DNA of 64,000 bases from Sphingomonas bisphenolicum (GTDB lineage: Bacteria > Pseudomonadota > Alphaproteobacteria > Sphingomonadales > Sphingomonadaceae): contig NZ_AP018822.1 in assembly GCF_024349785.1 (NCBI RefSeq), positions 48,112 through 112,111 of the forward strand, in the 5' to 3' direction. Position 1 is the first letter of the stretch. The number at the start of each line of letters is the position of its first letter. Below are positions 7,204-16,240 of the stretch, piece by piece. The notes beneath the pieces are model-generated. The model was not told the DNA's origin, made no database searches, and worked only from the letters and a program-made list of their open reading frames with translations. The position numbers and the translations under genes were made by a program.

Positions 7204-8329
7204 GGATGATGATGGCGTCCTGCCGCTCCCCAGTCTGATGGAAGCCTGGCGACCGCCGACCGGGGGCAAGCGCAGCCTGCGCGGGGGGACGCTGCGGATC
7301 CGTTCGGGTGGTGGCAAGGGCAGGGGCGGGAGCGCCGCTGCGCCGATGTTGTCGCCGGCCGAGGCGCGCGCCAAGCTTGAGCGCATCGTGCGCAAGGCGC
7401 CGGAGGTCATGGTCAAGATATCGGGCAAGCAGCGTGGGGCAAGGCATCTCGCTGAACATTTTGGCTATATATCGCGGCATGGGAAGCTCGAGGTTCGCAG
7501 CAGCGAAGGCGAGATCATCACCGACGAAAAGCGCCTGAAGGCGATCGCGGCCGATTGGGACATGCTCGATCAGGCGATGAACCTTCATGGCAAGGAGCGA
7601 CCGACCTCGATGTCGATGGTGTTGTCGATGCCCGGCGGTACGACCGATGCCGCGACCATCCATGATGCCGTCCAGGCGTTCGCGCGCGTCGAGTTCGAAG
7701 GGCAGTTCAGCTATATGGTGGCGCTCCACACCGACACTGCTCACCCCCATGTCCATCTGACCGTCGCGACCCAGGGGGCGGACGGCGCGCGGTTCAATCC
7801 GCGCAAGGCCGACCTTCATCATTGGCGCGAAACCTTCGCCCATGAATTGCGCCAGCGCGGTATCGCCGCCGAAGCGACGCCGCGCCGCGCGCGCGGCCAT
7901 GTTCAAAAGCGGGTGCGCTCGCCCGCGCACCATCTGGAGGCACGGACAGCGGGGCAGGGGAGGGATTTGGATCTCAACCGGCTGATCGAAGAGCGCGCGC
8001 AGGCGTTCGCACGGTCAGAGAACCCGGAGCGGCGAGTGGAGGACGTTCTGGCACTCGGCCGCCAGAAGCAGATCCGGGGGGCTTACGCAGAGGCCGCGGC
8101 CGCGCTGGCGGCAACCGGGAAGGACGAGGATCGCGCGCTGGCCGAAGATATCGCAGGGTTCGTGGCCGATATGCCGGCGGCGGTGTCGCGGCGGTTGGAG
8201 CGGGCGCGGGAGATCATGATCGCCGATCGGAGTTCGGCGGCAGCGGACAGCCGCAGCCGTAAATCAGATGCTTCGCCCTCGGCTGAGCCGGACAAAGATA
8301 AACGCAAGCCCCTTGATCGCGAGCGCTAA
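7196..8329 (+). CDS. Conjugative relaxase (MobP-like mobilization nuclease)
   Basis: Relaxases nick one strand at oriT and stay covalently bound during transfer. The nuclease core is visible: VMVKISGKQRGARHLAEHFGYISRHG (residues 71-96), where Tyr91 is a candidate catalytic residue, and the metal-binding three-histidine motif HTDTAHPHVHLTV (178-190). The region after about 220 is charged and helical, and the last 50 residues look disordered (SRKSDASPSAEPDKDKRK). With 377 residues there is no helicase or primase domain. Start by ATGA overlap with the upstream gene. The mob genes converge on the ABC-3C operon 30 bp later. Confidence 0.85.
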   Translation: MTEDDDGVLPLPSLMEAWRPPTGGKRSLRGGTLRIRSGGGKGRGGSAAAPMLSPAEARAKLERIVRKAPEVMVKISGKQRGARHLAEHFGYISRHGKLEVRSSEGEIITDEKRLKAIAADWDMLDQAMNLHGKERPTSMSMVLSMPGGTTDAATIHDAVQAFARVEFEGQFSYMVALHTDTAHPHVHLTVATQGADGARFNPRKADLHHWRETFAHELRQRGIAAEATPRRARGHVQKRVRSPAHHLEARTAGQGRDLDLNRLIEERAQAFARSENPERRVEDVLALGRQKQIRGAYAEAAAALAATGKDEDRALAEDIAGFVADMPAAVSRRLERAREIMIADRSSAAADSRSRKSDASPSAEPDKDKRKPLDRER

Positions 8330-8359
8330 AGATGTGGATAAGTTGGGGTAGGGCGTACT

Positions 8360-10126
8360 TCAGTTAAATCGCAGTCCGAATAGCCCTCCGGTTTCGGTTG
8401 CGTCGGTCAGCTTGGTGTCGAGCACATAGGCACTAACATCAAAGCCGTCACGAAAGCCGTCTTTCGGCAAAGCATCCGAATTCATCGTGACGATGTATTG
8501 GAATCCGACCGCGGCAGCATGATCGGCGCCGAGCTGCAACGCTTTGGCCACCTGCCGTTCGTCGACCCCGTCAAACAGATGACTGTCGTGAACCAGGAAA
8601 CCCGGCCCCATGCCCCGGCGGGCGGTCAGTTCGGCCAGCATGAGATCGAAGCAGAATATCTGCATGTTGGTGATGCCCTTGCTGCGCTGGGCATCGATAC
8701 GAATATCGACTTGGGGACCGTTGGGCGTGGCGCTGACCGTCAGGCTCCCGGCTTTTTCGTAAAGCGCGTTGGACAGATCCTCGAACACGAGGATCGCTTC
8801 CTCGATGATGCTCTGACGCTCGTGATGATCGTCCTGAAGCGTCTTCAGGAGCCGGGCGCGCTCAATGTCGAGTTCGGCTTTCGTGCTTTCGATCTGTTCC
8901 GCCGTCGTGAGGCGTTGTCTCAGCCCCTCGGCGTCCGCCTCCGCGCGACCGGCTTCCTGCTGGAGCGCTGCGTAATGTTCCAACGCGCCGCCGGATTGGA
9001 GGATGCCCATCAGCTGTCGACGACGGCCATCAAGCGTTTCGCGCGCACGATCGCGCGTGCGGATACGATCTTCCGCGGCCTGGACCTCGGACGTCAGATG
9101 CGATCGCCGATTTTGCACGATCGCCTGGTGAAACTCTTCCACTTCCTCGAAGCGGCGACCGACCGATCCCGGCAGTACGACACCGGCTTCGCGATAGAGG
9201 CGGTCCAGGCTGGTCGTCGCCGGCGGAAGCTCGCTGTCGATCGCCGCGCGCAGCTGTAGGATCAGTTCCCGATCAGCGGTATTGTCGTCGCTGAGTGTCG
9301 AAATCTCTCGCGTGATCTGCGAAGCCTCCTGCTCCATCCCCGAATATTCGGGAACGACATTGAAGGTGTCGAGTTGCTCGCGCATCCGTCTGGCACGGGC
9401 TTCGGCGATCGTCATGCGGGTCCGGAGATCAGCCGCCGTGCCGAAATAACGGCCGAGACTGCCGTCCTTTGCCGCCTTGCGCAACTCCGCCATCGCGCGC
9501 TCTCGCGTGCGGACCTCCTGAAACTGTTGCGGCACGCTCGCGTCGAGGCCCAGGAGATAACTGATCGCTACCTGCTGATCCCAAGCCTGCTGCATCGAGG
9601 ATTGCTGTGTGGGCGACACGAACCCGCCGCTATTCTGCCGCCGCACGAAATAGGAGAATAGAGATCGAAAGCTCGGCCGAAAGCGGCCGTTTGCTTCGTC
9701 GTCCACATCCGGGTTCAGGCGGAAAAGCAGCGCGCCCAATGCGGCGCGCCAATTTTCGTTGCTGATGACCAGATCGCCGGTCTTGGCTTCGAGAGACGGG
9801 GCGATCGGCCAATCGGATGTGTCGCCCTGCAATCGGATGCGGGATGGCTTGGTGCCGGATCGCGCGACATCGACGAGCGTCGGTCCGATATCGACGCGGG
9901 CCTCGAAGCTGAAGCCTGCCAGTTCATCGGAGCGGAAAATACTGTCCTTGTCGGCATTGGCGCCGAACAGGAAGTGGATTAGCTCGACAAGGCTGGTTTT
10001 GCCGGCGCCGTTGCGGGACTGCCGATCGGTCGCCCCATCGCTCTTGTCAGCGAGCAGGATGTTCAGCCCGGGCCGGAAGGCCAAGCTCTTGAAGCTCGGA
10101 AGGTCGCTGGAAAGGCCGTGGATCAT
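8360..10126 (-). CDS. ABC-three-component system ATPase (DUF2326, Rad50/SMC-like)
   Basis: A 588-residue ABC-class ATPase of the ABC-3C anti-invader systems. Walker A SRNGAGKTS is at residues 37-45. The middle third (about 215-445) is coiled-coil, rich in RARRMREQLD and LRQRLTTAEQIESTKAELD heptads, as in Rad50/SMC relatives. The C-terminal domain has LAELTARRGMGPGFLVHDSHLFDGVDERQVAKAL, the DUF2326-type block that contains the second half of the nucleotide site. Its ATG overlaps the stop of the middle-component gene by 4 bp. In such systems the ATPase is thought to sense invading DNA and license an effector; that role is inferred from the family. Confidence 0.85.
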   Translation of the reverse strand: MIHGLSSDLPSFKSLAFRPGLNILLADKSDGATDRQSRNGAGKTSLVELIHFLFGANADKDSIFRSDELAGFSFEARVDIGPTLVDVARSGTKPSRIRLQGDTSDWPIAPSLEAKTGDLVISNENWRAALGALLFRLNPDVDDEANGRFRPSFRSLFSYFVRRQNSGGFVSPTQQSSMQQAWDQQVAISYLLGLDASVPQQFQEVRTRERAMAELRKAAKDGSLGRYFGTAADLRTRMTIAEARARRMREQLDTFNVVPEYSGMEQEASQITREISTLSDDNTADRELILQLRAAIDSELPPATTSLDRLYREAGVVLPGSVGRRFEEVEEFHQAIVQNRRSHLTSEVQAAEDRIRTRDRARETLDGRRRQLMGILQSGGALEHYAALQQEAGRAEADAEGLRQRLTTAEQIESTKAELDIERARLLKTLQDDHHERQSIIEEAILVFEDLSNALYEKAGSLTVSATPNGPQVDIRIDAQRSKGITNMQIFCFDLMLAELTARRGMGPGFLVHDSHLFDGVDERQVAKALQLGADHAAAVGFQYIVTMNSDALPKDGFRDGFDVSAYVLDTKLTDATETGGLFGLRFN

Positions 10127-10368
10127 GAAACGGTCTTCTGGACCAGACCACGATCGAACTGCACGGCCTTCACGATAAACAGCAGGTCGAGCGCCAGGAC
10201 GAACCAGTCATAATTGATCGGTGCCGACACCGCCCGATCGCTGCGAGAAATGCGTATCTCATCCCAGAGACGCGAGACGGTCATCGGCTCGCGCAGGCAG
10301 CCGAGCACGTCGGCACCAACCGCCAGGAGCGCCCGATCGGGCCGGATATGTTTGGTCGGTAGAATCAT
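10123..10368 (-). CDS. ABC-3C middle component (MC6-like)
   Basis: An 81-residue protein beginning MILPTKHIRPDRALLAVGADVL and containing PMTVSRLWDEI and APINYDWFVLALDLLFIVKAVQ. This is the recognisable pattern of the short middle component of ABC-3C systems, a small winged-helix-like protein. It overlaps the genes on both sides by 4 bp, so the three proteins are translationally coupled and probably made in fixed ratio. Confidence 0.82.
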   Translation of the reverse strand: MILPTKHIRPDRALLAVGADVLGCLREPMTVSRLWDEIRISRSDRAVSAPINYDWFVLALDLLFIVKAVQFDRGLVQKTVS

Positions 10369-11273
10369 ATCGCGTCGATTCGAATCGCGTCCTCAAAGAT
10401 GTCACAACGCTCAAAAAAGTAGGAAAGCACAGCGAGCACCGCGCCTTGGCGCGCTGGCTCTCCGGTCATACCCCCCGCGAAGGCTTGAAGCTCGCCGAAG
10501 ATATCGTCCGGTGATAGCCCGACCGCCTTCAGGGCCTGATAGCGCACCCGGAACGCTTGTGCGATCTCTTCGCCGAGGTCGGGATCAGGCCAGCCGGCAA
10601 AAAAGGCTTCGACCAACTGCTCCCGGCGGCGGCCCTGCCGCAGCAGCCCGGCTGCGTCCTGGGAGAGGGCATTGCGTTCGAGCTTTGCCGCCGACGGCGC
10701 CACCAGCGATGGTTCCGCGTCCGGTTCCTGCCGTTGAATTGCAAGCAGCACCGGCCGCAACGCCTCGAAATCGAGCTTCTCCATCACACGGCCCGATGGA
10801 ACGGCGCCAAAGAGATCTTCGAGCTGGTGGAGCGCGAGCGACATGGCGATCAGCCGCAATTCCGCTTCGCCGCAGACGGCCAAGGCGACGTTCGGATTCG
10901 CGGCGTTGAGCGCGGCGAGTTTCTTGACGGCCTCGGCCGGGAGGCCGCGGCTGTCGTTATGGACAAACTCCCACCGCAGCATTTTTGTCGTCCAATGGAC
11001 GAGCGCGCCTGCGAAATCTTCATCGACCTTGGCAAGGAGGGGTTCGAGTTTCATTGCATCGGGCGCATAGCATTGGAACACGGTGCCATCGCTGGCCCGG
11101 AAGCCATCGCATTTCAGGTCGCCTTTCGGACCGTAAGGACGGACGGGTTGGAAATCGCCCGGAAAGGCATGCGCCATGATACGGGCGAACAGGCTCTCGA
11201 ACGCCTTGCCGCGCTCGCGCAGAAAGGCATTCTCGAACTTGAGCCCATAGGCAAAGCGCTGCGTGTCGTCCAA
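10365..11273 (-). CDS. ABC-3C effector/C-terminal-domain protein with nuclease-like N-terminus
   Basis: First gene of the three-gene operon, 302 residues. The N-terminal half resembles a PD-(D/E)XK fold: RGKAFESLFARIM, then YGPKGDLKCDGFRASDGTVFQCYAP with Asp residues and a Q-x-Y in the position of the usual Q-x-K. The following DFAGALVHWTTKMLRWEFVHND is typical of ABC-3C partner proteins. The C-terminal 100 residues (VEAFFAGWPDPDLGEEIAQAFRVRYQAL...) form the ABC-3C C-terminal domain. Start is the TTG at 11273, with GGGGATGAG just upstream and no earlier in-frame start. About 95 bp of AT-rich DNA before it probably carry the operon promoter. Confidence 0.8.
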   Translation of the reverse strand: MDDTQRFAYGLKFENAFLRERGKAFESLFARIMAHAFPGDFQPVRPYGPKGDLKCDGFRASDGTVFQCYAPDAMKLEPLLAKVDEDFAGALVHWTTKMLRWEFVHNDSRGLPAEAVKKLAALNAANPNVALAVCGEAELRLIAMSLALHQLEDLFGAVPSGRVMEKLDFEALRPVLLAIQRQEPDAEPSLVAPSAAKLERNALSQDAAGLLRQGRRREQLVEAFFAGWPDPDLGEEIAQAFRVRYQALKAVGLSPDDIFGELQAFAGGMTGEPARQGAVLAVLSYFFERCDIFEDAIRIDAI

Positions 11274-11367
11274 CTCATCCCCCGAACTTGACCACCATAA
11301 CCTTTGGCAGAATCAGCAAGCAAATCTATTAATTTACGCCCATCGTTGGGGCGATGAACGGCGCGCT

Positions 11368-12201
11368 CTACTCCGGCAGGTCGGCTTCGCGCAGAACGCG
11401 CATAACCTCGCGAAACACCCCTTCGAATGGCGGCAGATCGCTCATCTGTTGCTGCAGCCGCCCCGTCCAAAGCGTGCCTAAACGCTTTTCCTTGGCGGCG
11501 ATCGCGGCGGTCACGCCATTGGGCATGCGTTCCCGAAGGGCGAGCTTCTGGGTGAACTCGGCGAGATATTCCGCTGGTCGAATATCACGCTCCTCGAGCA
11601 AATTCCAAAGGTCGTAGAGATCGCGCGGCTCGGTGCGGGCCTTGTCCGACAGGGCCGCCAGCTTCTCGATGAATATCTCCGCCAGGCTGTAGGCCAGAAT
11701 GGTCGGGCCTTCCGGCAGGTCGGCAAATTCCTCGAAGGTCCGCAGGATCGGGCGCTCAGCCAGTGGAAAGCAGAACACCTCATTGATCGTGATATCGACT
11801 TTCACGTCGCTGCGCGCGGGCAGGGGGCCTTTGTAGCTCAGATAGAAGGTGTGGGTGTTCTGATGGCCATGCCGGTCGGGCCGATCATAGGCCATGTTGA
11901 TCCCCGAAGCCGCCTCGAGGATGGCGAAGATCTCGTTCAGGCCGGAGAGTATCGCGTCCAGGTCGATCGGCTTGATCAACGAAAAATCGAGATCCTCGGA
12001 AAAGCGGTAATTCTCGAACCAGCAGCGGCGCAATGCCGTCCCGCCCTTGAAGGCGAAAAATTCGCGCAATGGATGCTGGGCCAGGCCGGTCAGGAACCAG
12101 GCCAGGCAATAGTCGCGTTCGATCACCGCCTCGGGCACGCGGCGGCCGCGAGGCTTGAGAAGGCCGTTGGCGATACGGGAGAGATCGCGCTGGGGAATCA
12201 T
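11368..12201 (-). CDS. AbiEii-family nucleotidyltransferase toxin
   Basis: This is the toxin of a type IV toxin-antitoxin or abortive-infection pair. The AbiEii/AbiGii signature is plain: FKGGTALRRCWFENYRFSEDLDFSL (residues 51-75), with the nucleotidyltransferase Gly and DxD residues. It is followed by the DVKVDITINEV strand near residue 135 and the helical EKLAALSDKARTEPRDLYDLWNLL segment. Proteins of this family transfer nucleotides to tRNA or other RNA; the substrate here is unknown. The ATG at 12201 shares one base with the antitoxin stop (TGATG), which favours it over the longer frame to 12258. Length 277 aa. Confidence 0.85.
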   Translation of the reverse strand: MIPQRDLSRIANGLLKPRGRRVPEAVIERDYCLAWFLTGLAQHPLREFFAFKGGTALRRCWFENYRFSEDLDFSLIKPIDLDAILSGLNEIFAILEAASGINMAYDRPDRHGHQNTHTFYLSYKGPLPARSDVKVDITINEVFCFPLAERPILRTFEEFADLPEGPTILAYSLAEIFIEKLAALSDKARTEPRDLYDLWNLLEERDIRPAEYLAEFTQKLALRERMPNGVTAAIAAKEKRLGTLWTGRLQQQMSDLPPFEGVFREVMRVLREADLPE

Positions 12202-13031
12202 CAGCTGCTCCGGATTATATCGAGTTCGTCGGGCTCGACGTTGAGTCGGATGCGCCATCGGGCCAGCATCCTGCCCTCATTGGGAAACAGGGGATCGAGG
12301 CGCTGATAGGTCGGCGTCAGCCGCGCGCGCAACGGCTCCAATGCGGCTGTGTCGGCCAGTTCGTATAATTCCAGCAGATAGCCCAGGCGGCGGATCACCG
12401 CGCCAACGCCGAGGCGAAGCGCGTATTCGATCATCAGTTCGACCCGCAGTGTATCGCGCTTCATCCAGAGTCCCTTGGCGACCTCCGTGACGCCACCGAC
12501 ATATTGCGGATGGTCGAGACCATCGATGATGGTCCGCTCGGGATCGCTGACCCTGACCTGCTCCTCGGATGTGATCCAGATCTCGGTCAGACCGAAGAAA
12601 TCCTGCGGTTTGACGTCGACGAAGCGGAACTCATACCCGTGAATGTGCTGCGGGCGCAGCCGTTTGGCGCAGGAGACGATGATGGCCAACTGCGGTTGGG
12701 TGACCATGCGGTGCAGCTCGAGGGCGCTGCCGTGGGAGATGAAATAGTCCGCATCGCCAACCAGTGTCCTTGCAATGAGGTAAGGATCGCTCACATGCTC
12801 GGTGTCACGGCCCCGCTCGAATGGCACCAGATTGTAGAGGCCAGGCTTGAGACGCGTGACGATGCCGCGCGCTTCCGTGTTCGCGACGAGGCTGCGTGCC
12901 GATGACGGGCTCAGACCTGTGATCTCGGTGACGTCCGCAAGCGAAAAAATCGGCTGACGGCGTTCGTTGAGTTCGACGATCAGCTGGGCGGCCCGAGGTC
13001 CAAGCGTCTTGAGATTATATCCTTCGCGCAA
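12201..13031 (-). CDS. AbiEi-family antitoxin / autorepressor
   Basis: A 276-residue protein with an N-terminal winged-helix domain (RRQPIFSLADVTEITGLSPSSARSLVANTEARGIVTRLKPGLYNLVP) and the AbiEi C-terminal domain (ISHGSALELHRM near residue 100, DPERTIIDGLDHPQYVGGVTEVAKGL near 163-188). AbiEi antitoxins neutralise AbiEii and repress their own operon by binding inverted repeats. The TTG at 13031 has AGAGG at 8 bp. A 7-bp dyad lies about 35 bp upstream. Gene order, with antitoxin first and a one-base overlap, is as expected. Confidence 0.85.
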   Translation of the reverse strand: MREGYNLKTLGPRAAQLIVELNERRQPIFSLADVTEITGLSPSSARSLVANTEARGIVTRLKPGLYNLVPFERGRDTEHVSDPYLIARTLVGDADYFISHGSALELHRMVTQPQLAIIVSCAKRLRPQHIHGYEFRFVDVKPQDFFGLTEIWITSEEQVRVSDPERTIIDGLDHPQYVGGVTEVAKGLWMKRDTLRVELMIEYALRLGVGAVIRRLGYLLELYELADTAALEPLRARLTPTYQRLDPLFPNEGRMLARWRIRLNVEPDELDIIRSS

Positions 13032-13065
13032 TTTGAGCCTCTATGAGCGATGTCCGGCGCGTTCG

Positions 13066-13083
13066 ATATAACGGAGGTTATAT
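13066..13083 (-). promoter_or_regulatory. Candidate AbiEi operator
   Basis: ATATAAC (13066-13072) and GTTATAT (13077-13083) form a perfect dyad with a 4-bp spacer in an AT-rich patch 35 bp upstream of the antitoxin start. It is where an AbiEi autorepressor would bind. The 13032-13284 interval holds no gene I can support. Confidence 0.5.
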
Positions 13084-13284
13084 TATATGGCAAGATCGTC
13101 GCCTTTAGTGGGACGGTCCGCGCAGGCAGTATACATCCAACAGGCCTTGGGTCGGGCCGCTCGCGGTTTATCAATCGTGATAAATGTTCGGCGAAGACGA
13201 ACAAAAGTCGCGTTTCTTAAACCAGGAGCCGATCGCCTGAGCCATATGTCGTAGAGGGGTTGCGGCACAAAGACCGATTTTGGA

Positions 13285-14241
13285 TCACCGAGACCGGCTG
13301 CGTTCCTGGGGTTTGGGCTCGCGACCTGGACGAGGGATGGGGGGCGTGGCTGGGTCACGGCCGCGGACGATATCCTGCCTGACGATCGGGGAGGCGTCCT
13401 TGACCATTGCCGGGCGGATGTTCCGTCCCGCCGCAATATGCGCATCGAGCTGCGTGCGGGCAACTGTCATCACCCGCGCGACCGCTTCGGGATTGTCGAA
13501 CAACGTCCGTCGGATCACCGCTTCCATCACGCGCATCTGGCTGTCGGCCGCACGATCGTTCGGCGTGTTGCCACGATCGCCGCGCCGGGCATCGGGCCGT
13601 TCCAAACCATTGCCGTCGCTCCGGCGGCTTATCCCGGTTGACCCACGGGCGACATCGACGTCACGGGCTGCCATGGGCGCGATCGTATTGCGGCTCGTCT
13701 CTCCGCGGAGCCGGTCGAGCTCCTGGAAATCGCGATCATTGGGCTTGTAGCCACGTACCTCCAGCCCCTTTTGACTCGCCTCGATCCAGACCGATCGCCG
13801 AAATTCTTCCGATCCCGTGACGTGAATCCGATCCCAATTGCGGTGTTGTGCGATCGCCACCAGATCCTTGACGACCTCCTGGCTCTCCGTCGCCGTGACC
13901 AAGCGCCGGCCCTGATCGCGAAACGCGGGATCCTTTGCTTGCGCCGTCGTGAAAAAGGCGGGTTCGCCCGACCATTTTGCCTTGTCGGCATAATAGCGCT
14001 TCCGCACGCTCTCCGGCACATCGCCCGCCTCGAGGGAATGCACCTTGGGCGCGCGGCGCGGCACACCGACAGCCCCGGCATGATCAGGCGCTTCAGTGGG
14101 ACCCTTCGATCCCCCAGGCGAGGACCTTTCCGGCGGAACCGACCCAGGCGCCCGCGCCTTGCGCCGTTCGGCGGCGTCGATGCCAACGCTGTTGGTAGTG
14201 GTCCGCGCCGTACCCGATTGCTTGCGATCACTCTCTGCCAT
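13285..14241 (-). CDS. LPD7 domain protein (conjugation-associated)
   Basis: A 318-residue protein whose central region holds the LPD7 domain (large polyvalent protein-associated domain 7): AFRDQGRRLVTATESQEVVKDLV followed by NWDRIHVTGSEEFRRSVWIEASQKGLEVRGYKP. LPD7 usually sits inside big TraI-like relaxases or primases. Here it is a stand-alone protein with a disordered Pro/Arg-rich N-terminus and an Arg-rich tail. The gene starts inside the virD4 end (14-bp overlap) with GAGAGG seven bases before the ATG at 14241. It is the last gene of the transfer operon and may be a transferred or DNA-processing partner of the relaxase. Confidence 0.75.
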   Translation of the reverse strand: MAESDRKQSGTARTTTNSVGIDAAERRKARAPGSVPPERSSPGGSKGPTEAPDHAGAVGVPRRAPKVHSLEAGDVPESVRKRYYADKAKWSGEPAFFTTAQAKDPAFRDQGRRLVTATESQEVVKDLVAIAQHRNWDRIHVTGSEEFRRSVWIEASQKGLEVRGYKPNDRDFQELDRLRGETSRNTIAPMAARDVDVARGSTGISRRSDGNGLERPDARRGDRGNTPNDRAADSQMRVMEAVIRRTLFDNPEAVARVMTVARTQLDAHIAAGRNIRPAMVKDASPIVRQDIVRGRDPATPPIPRPGREPKPQERSRSR

Positions 14242-16240
14242 GGTCATGCCTCTCGGTCACAAATGCTGGAGATTGGGCGCCGGCACCCACGGGCTCGAGA
14301 ACGGCCCGGGCCGTCATCGCCGTGACAAAGGCAATAGCGGCCTGTTCATCGCCGGGGGGTGGCAGATCCACCATGTTGCCGAGCACCAACATGTCATCGG
14401 TGATCTCGGCAAAGCCCGACAGTTCGTCATCGGTCAACGCGCGCGAGTTTGGTTGTGCCTGCTCCGCAGCCGCAGTCGCTGGACCGTCGTTCAACAGAGC
14501 AGCCCGCTTCGCGCTAAGGGCCTGCGCTAACGGATCGCTGCTGCTCGCCCCGCCTGCCAATTTGGCGGCGGACGACACGGCGTTAATCGCGATCGGACGG
14601 GGCGCAACCTTGGGCGGGTCACTGATCCGGCTCGTGAAGCGCTTCGAGCGGAAATACTCGATCTTGCGGCCCCTGACGGGCGGAATCCCGCCGCGCATCA
14701 GCAGAAGGTCGCCCTTGGGCATCTGCATCAGCTCCTGAGGCATCATCAGCGCGCGCCGCTGGTCCGATTCCGACACGCTGCGGTTGGCGAGCAGGCCATG
14801 GATCGTCCGGCTCTTCGATTTGACGTTCATCGTGAAAAAACCGAGCCGCTCGGAAAGTTCGTTGGCGACCTTCAGTTCTTTGGGTGTGAATACGATCTCC
14901 AGACCGCAGTTGGCGATGATCTCGTCGGTGACATCCACGCCATAGATACCGCGGGGCTGGGACCGGCTCTGGATGACTGGCAACAGGCGAAGCCCGTAGC
15001 CTGCAACGTAGGAAAACGCCGACGCGATGACCGGTGCCTTGCCGAGGCGGGCGAACTCATCGAGCAAAATGAGCACCGGCACGCGGCCGCCATTCTCAGG
15101 CAGTTCCCGCGTATTGAGATCGATCAGCTGCTGAAGAAAGAGGTTATAGACGGGCGCGATCCGATCAATATTGTCGGGCGATACGCCAAGATAGATCGAA
15201 ATCCGCTCGCGGCGGATTTGGCGCAGATCGAAATCGGTCTCTGACGTCGCGGCATCGACATAGGGATTGAGCCAGAGATTGAGCTTCGAGGTGATCGTCT
15301 GCTTGATGCCCGAAAATGTGTTGTCGGACGCGGAGGTGAAGTCACTCAGCGCCGACACACAGGCCTGGCTCAGCCGTTGCCCCCGCTTCTGCGCCTCTTC
15401 GACGACCTTCGGCAATTCGACCTTCGGATCGCCCGTCGTCAGTCGCCGATAGATTTCGCCGATCGTGAAGGGGAGGGCGGGATTGGCCGCGACAAGGGCG
15501 CCGACGCCGACAAAGGCGGCGCGCGCCGCTTCCGCCCAGAATGGATCAGCCTTTTCCGGAGCCGGAAACAACATGCCGCCGATCTTCTGGAGTTCATTGA
15601 TCACATCGGTGTCGTCGAGCCGGTCGATGAAGCTCAAGGGATTGTAGCGGGCGCTTCGCCCTTCGGGGTCGAGCGGATCGAACAGATAGACCGACTGGCC
15701 ATGGCGCGCGCGAAAACCTGCGGTGATGTCCCAATTCTCGCGCTTCACATCAAGCACCACCACCGAGTCCGCCCAACTCAGAAGATTGGGGATCACTACG
15801 CCGACGCCCTTGCCGGCGCGCGTCGGTGCCTCAAGCAAGACATGTTCGGTGCCGCCGAAAACGAGATAGCGGCCGCCTTTCTGCCCGACGACGATCCCGC
15901 TGTTGCTGCGCAGATGTTCGCGCCGGATCTCGCTTTCGCGCGCGAACCGTGCCTCGCCATGGAGCGTGCGCCCCTGCTTCAGGATGATGAGCAGGATGAC
16001 GAAGGCGATTGCGCCGCTGACCAGCGCACCGCGCTCCAGCCACAGATGCAGAAGCGGGTCGCGGCGATAGTACCAGAGCCATCCGGGTATCGCCGAGACC
16101 TGCGTGCGCGGGCCGATCTGGTTGAGGCCGACGAGCGCGACCAGCACCGCGCACAAGGCACATGCCAAAACGGTTGCCGCGAGCATCCCCGCGACGATCG
16201 CGACCTTAGTGAGCGGTCGCGCGTCCGACAGGCGGGTCAA
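14228..16240 (-). CDS. virD4: VirD4/TraG coupling protein of the type IV secretion system
   Basis: The hexameric inner-membrane ATPase delivers the relaxase-DNA complex to the secretion channel. Two transmembrane helices lie near residues 13-39 and 72-88, Walker A APTRAGKGVGVVIPNLLSW near 138-156, VVVLDVKRENWDITAGFRA just after, and Walker B VPVLILLDEFARLGK near residue 395. The start is the TTG at 16240: GGAGG lies at the right distance (GAGGAGGTGTATTTTG), whereas the longer frame to 16321 has nothing. It overlaps virB11 by 35 bp. The tail after about residue 550 is variable. 670 aa. Confidence 0.92.
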   Translation of the reverse strand: MTRLSDARPLTKVAIVAGMLAATVLACALCAVLVALVGLNQIGPRTQVSAIPGWLWYYRRDPLLHLWLERGALVSGAIAFVILLIILKQGRTLHGEARFARESEIRREHLRSNSGIVVGQKGGRYLVFGGTEHVLLEAPTRAGKGVGVVIPNLLSWADSVVVLDVKRENWDITAGFRARHGQSVYLFDPLDPEGRSARYNPLSFIDRLDDTDVINELQKIGGMLFPAPEKADPFWAEAARAAFVGVGALVAANPALPFTIGEIYRRLTTGDPKVELPKVVEEAQKRGQRLSQACVSALSDFTSASDNTFSGIKQTITSKLNLWLNPYVDAATSETDFDLRQIRRERISIYLGVSPDNIDRIAPVYNLFLQQLIDLNTRELPENGGRVPVLILLDEFARLGKAPVIASAFSYVAGYGLRLLPVIQSRSQPRGIYGVDVTDEIIANCGLEIVFTPKELKVANELSERLGFFTMNVKSKSRTIHGLLANRSVSESDQRRALMMPQELMQMPKGDLLLMRGGIPPVRGRKIEYFRSKRFTSRISDPPKVAPRPIAINAVSSAAKLAGGASSSDPLAQALSAKRAALLNDGPATAAAEQAQPNSRALTDDELSGFAEITDDMLVLGNMVDLPPPGDEQAAIAFVTAMTARAVLEPVGAGAQSPAFVTERHDHGRE

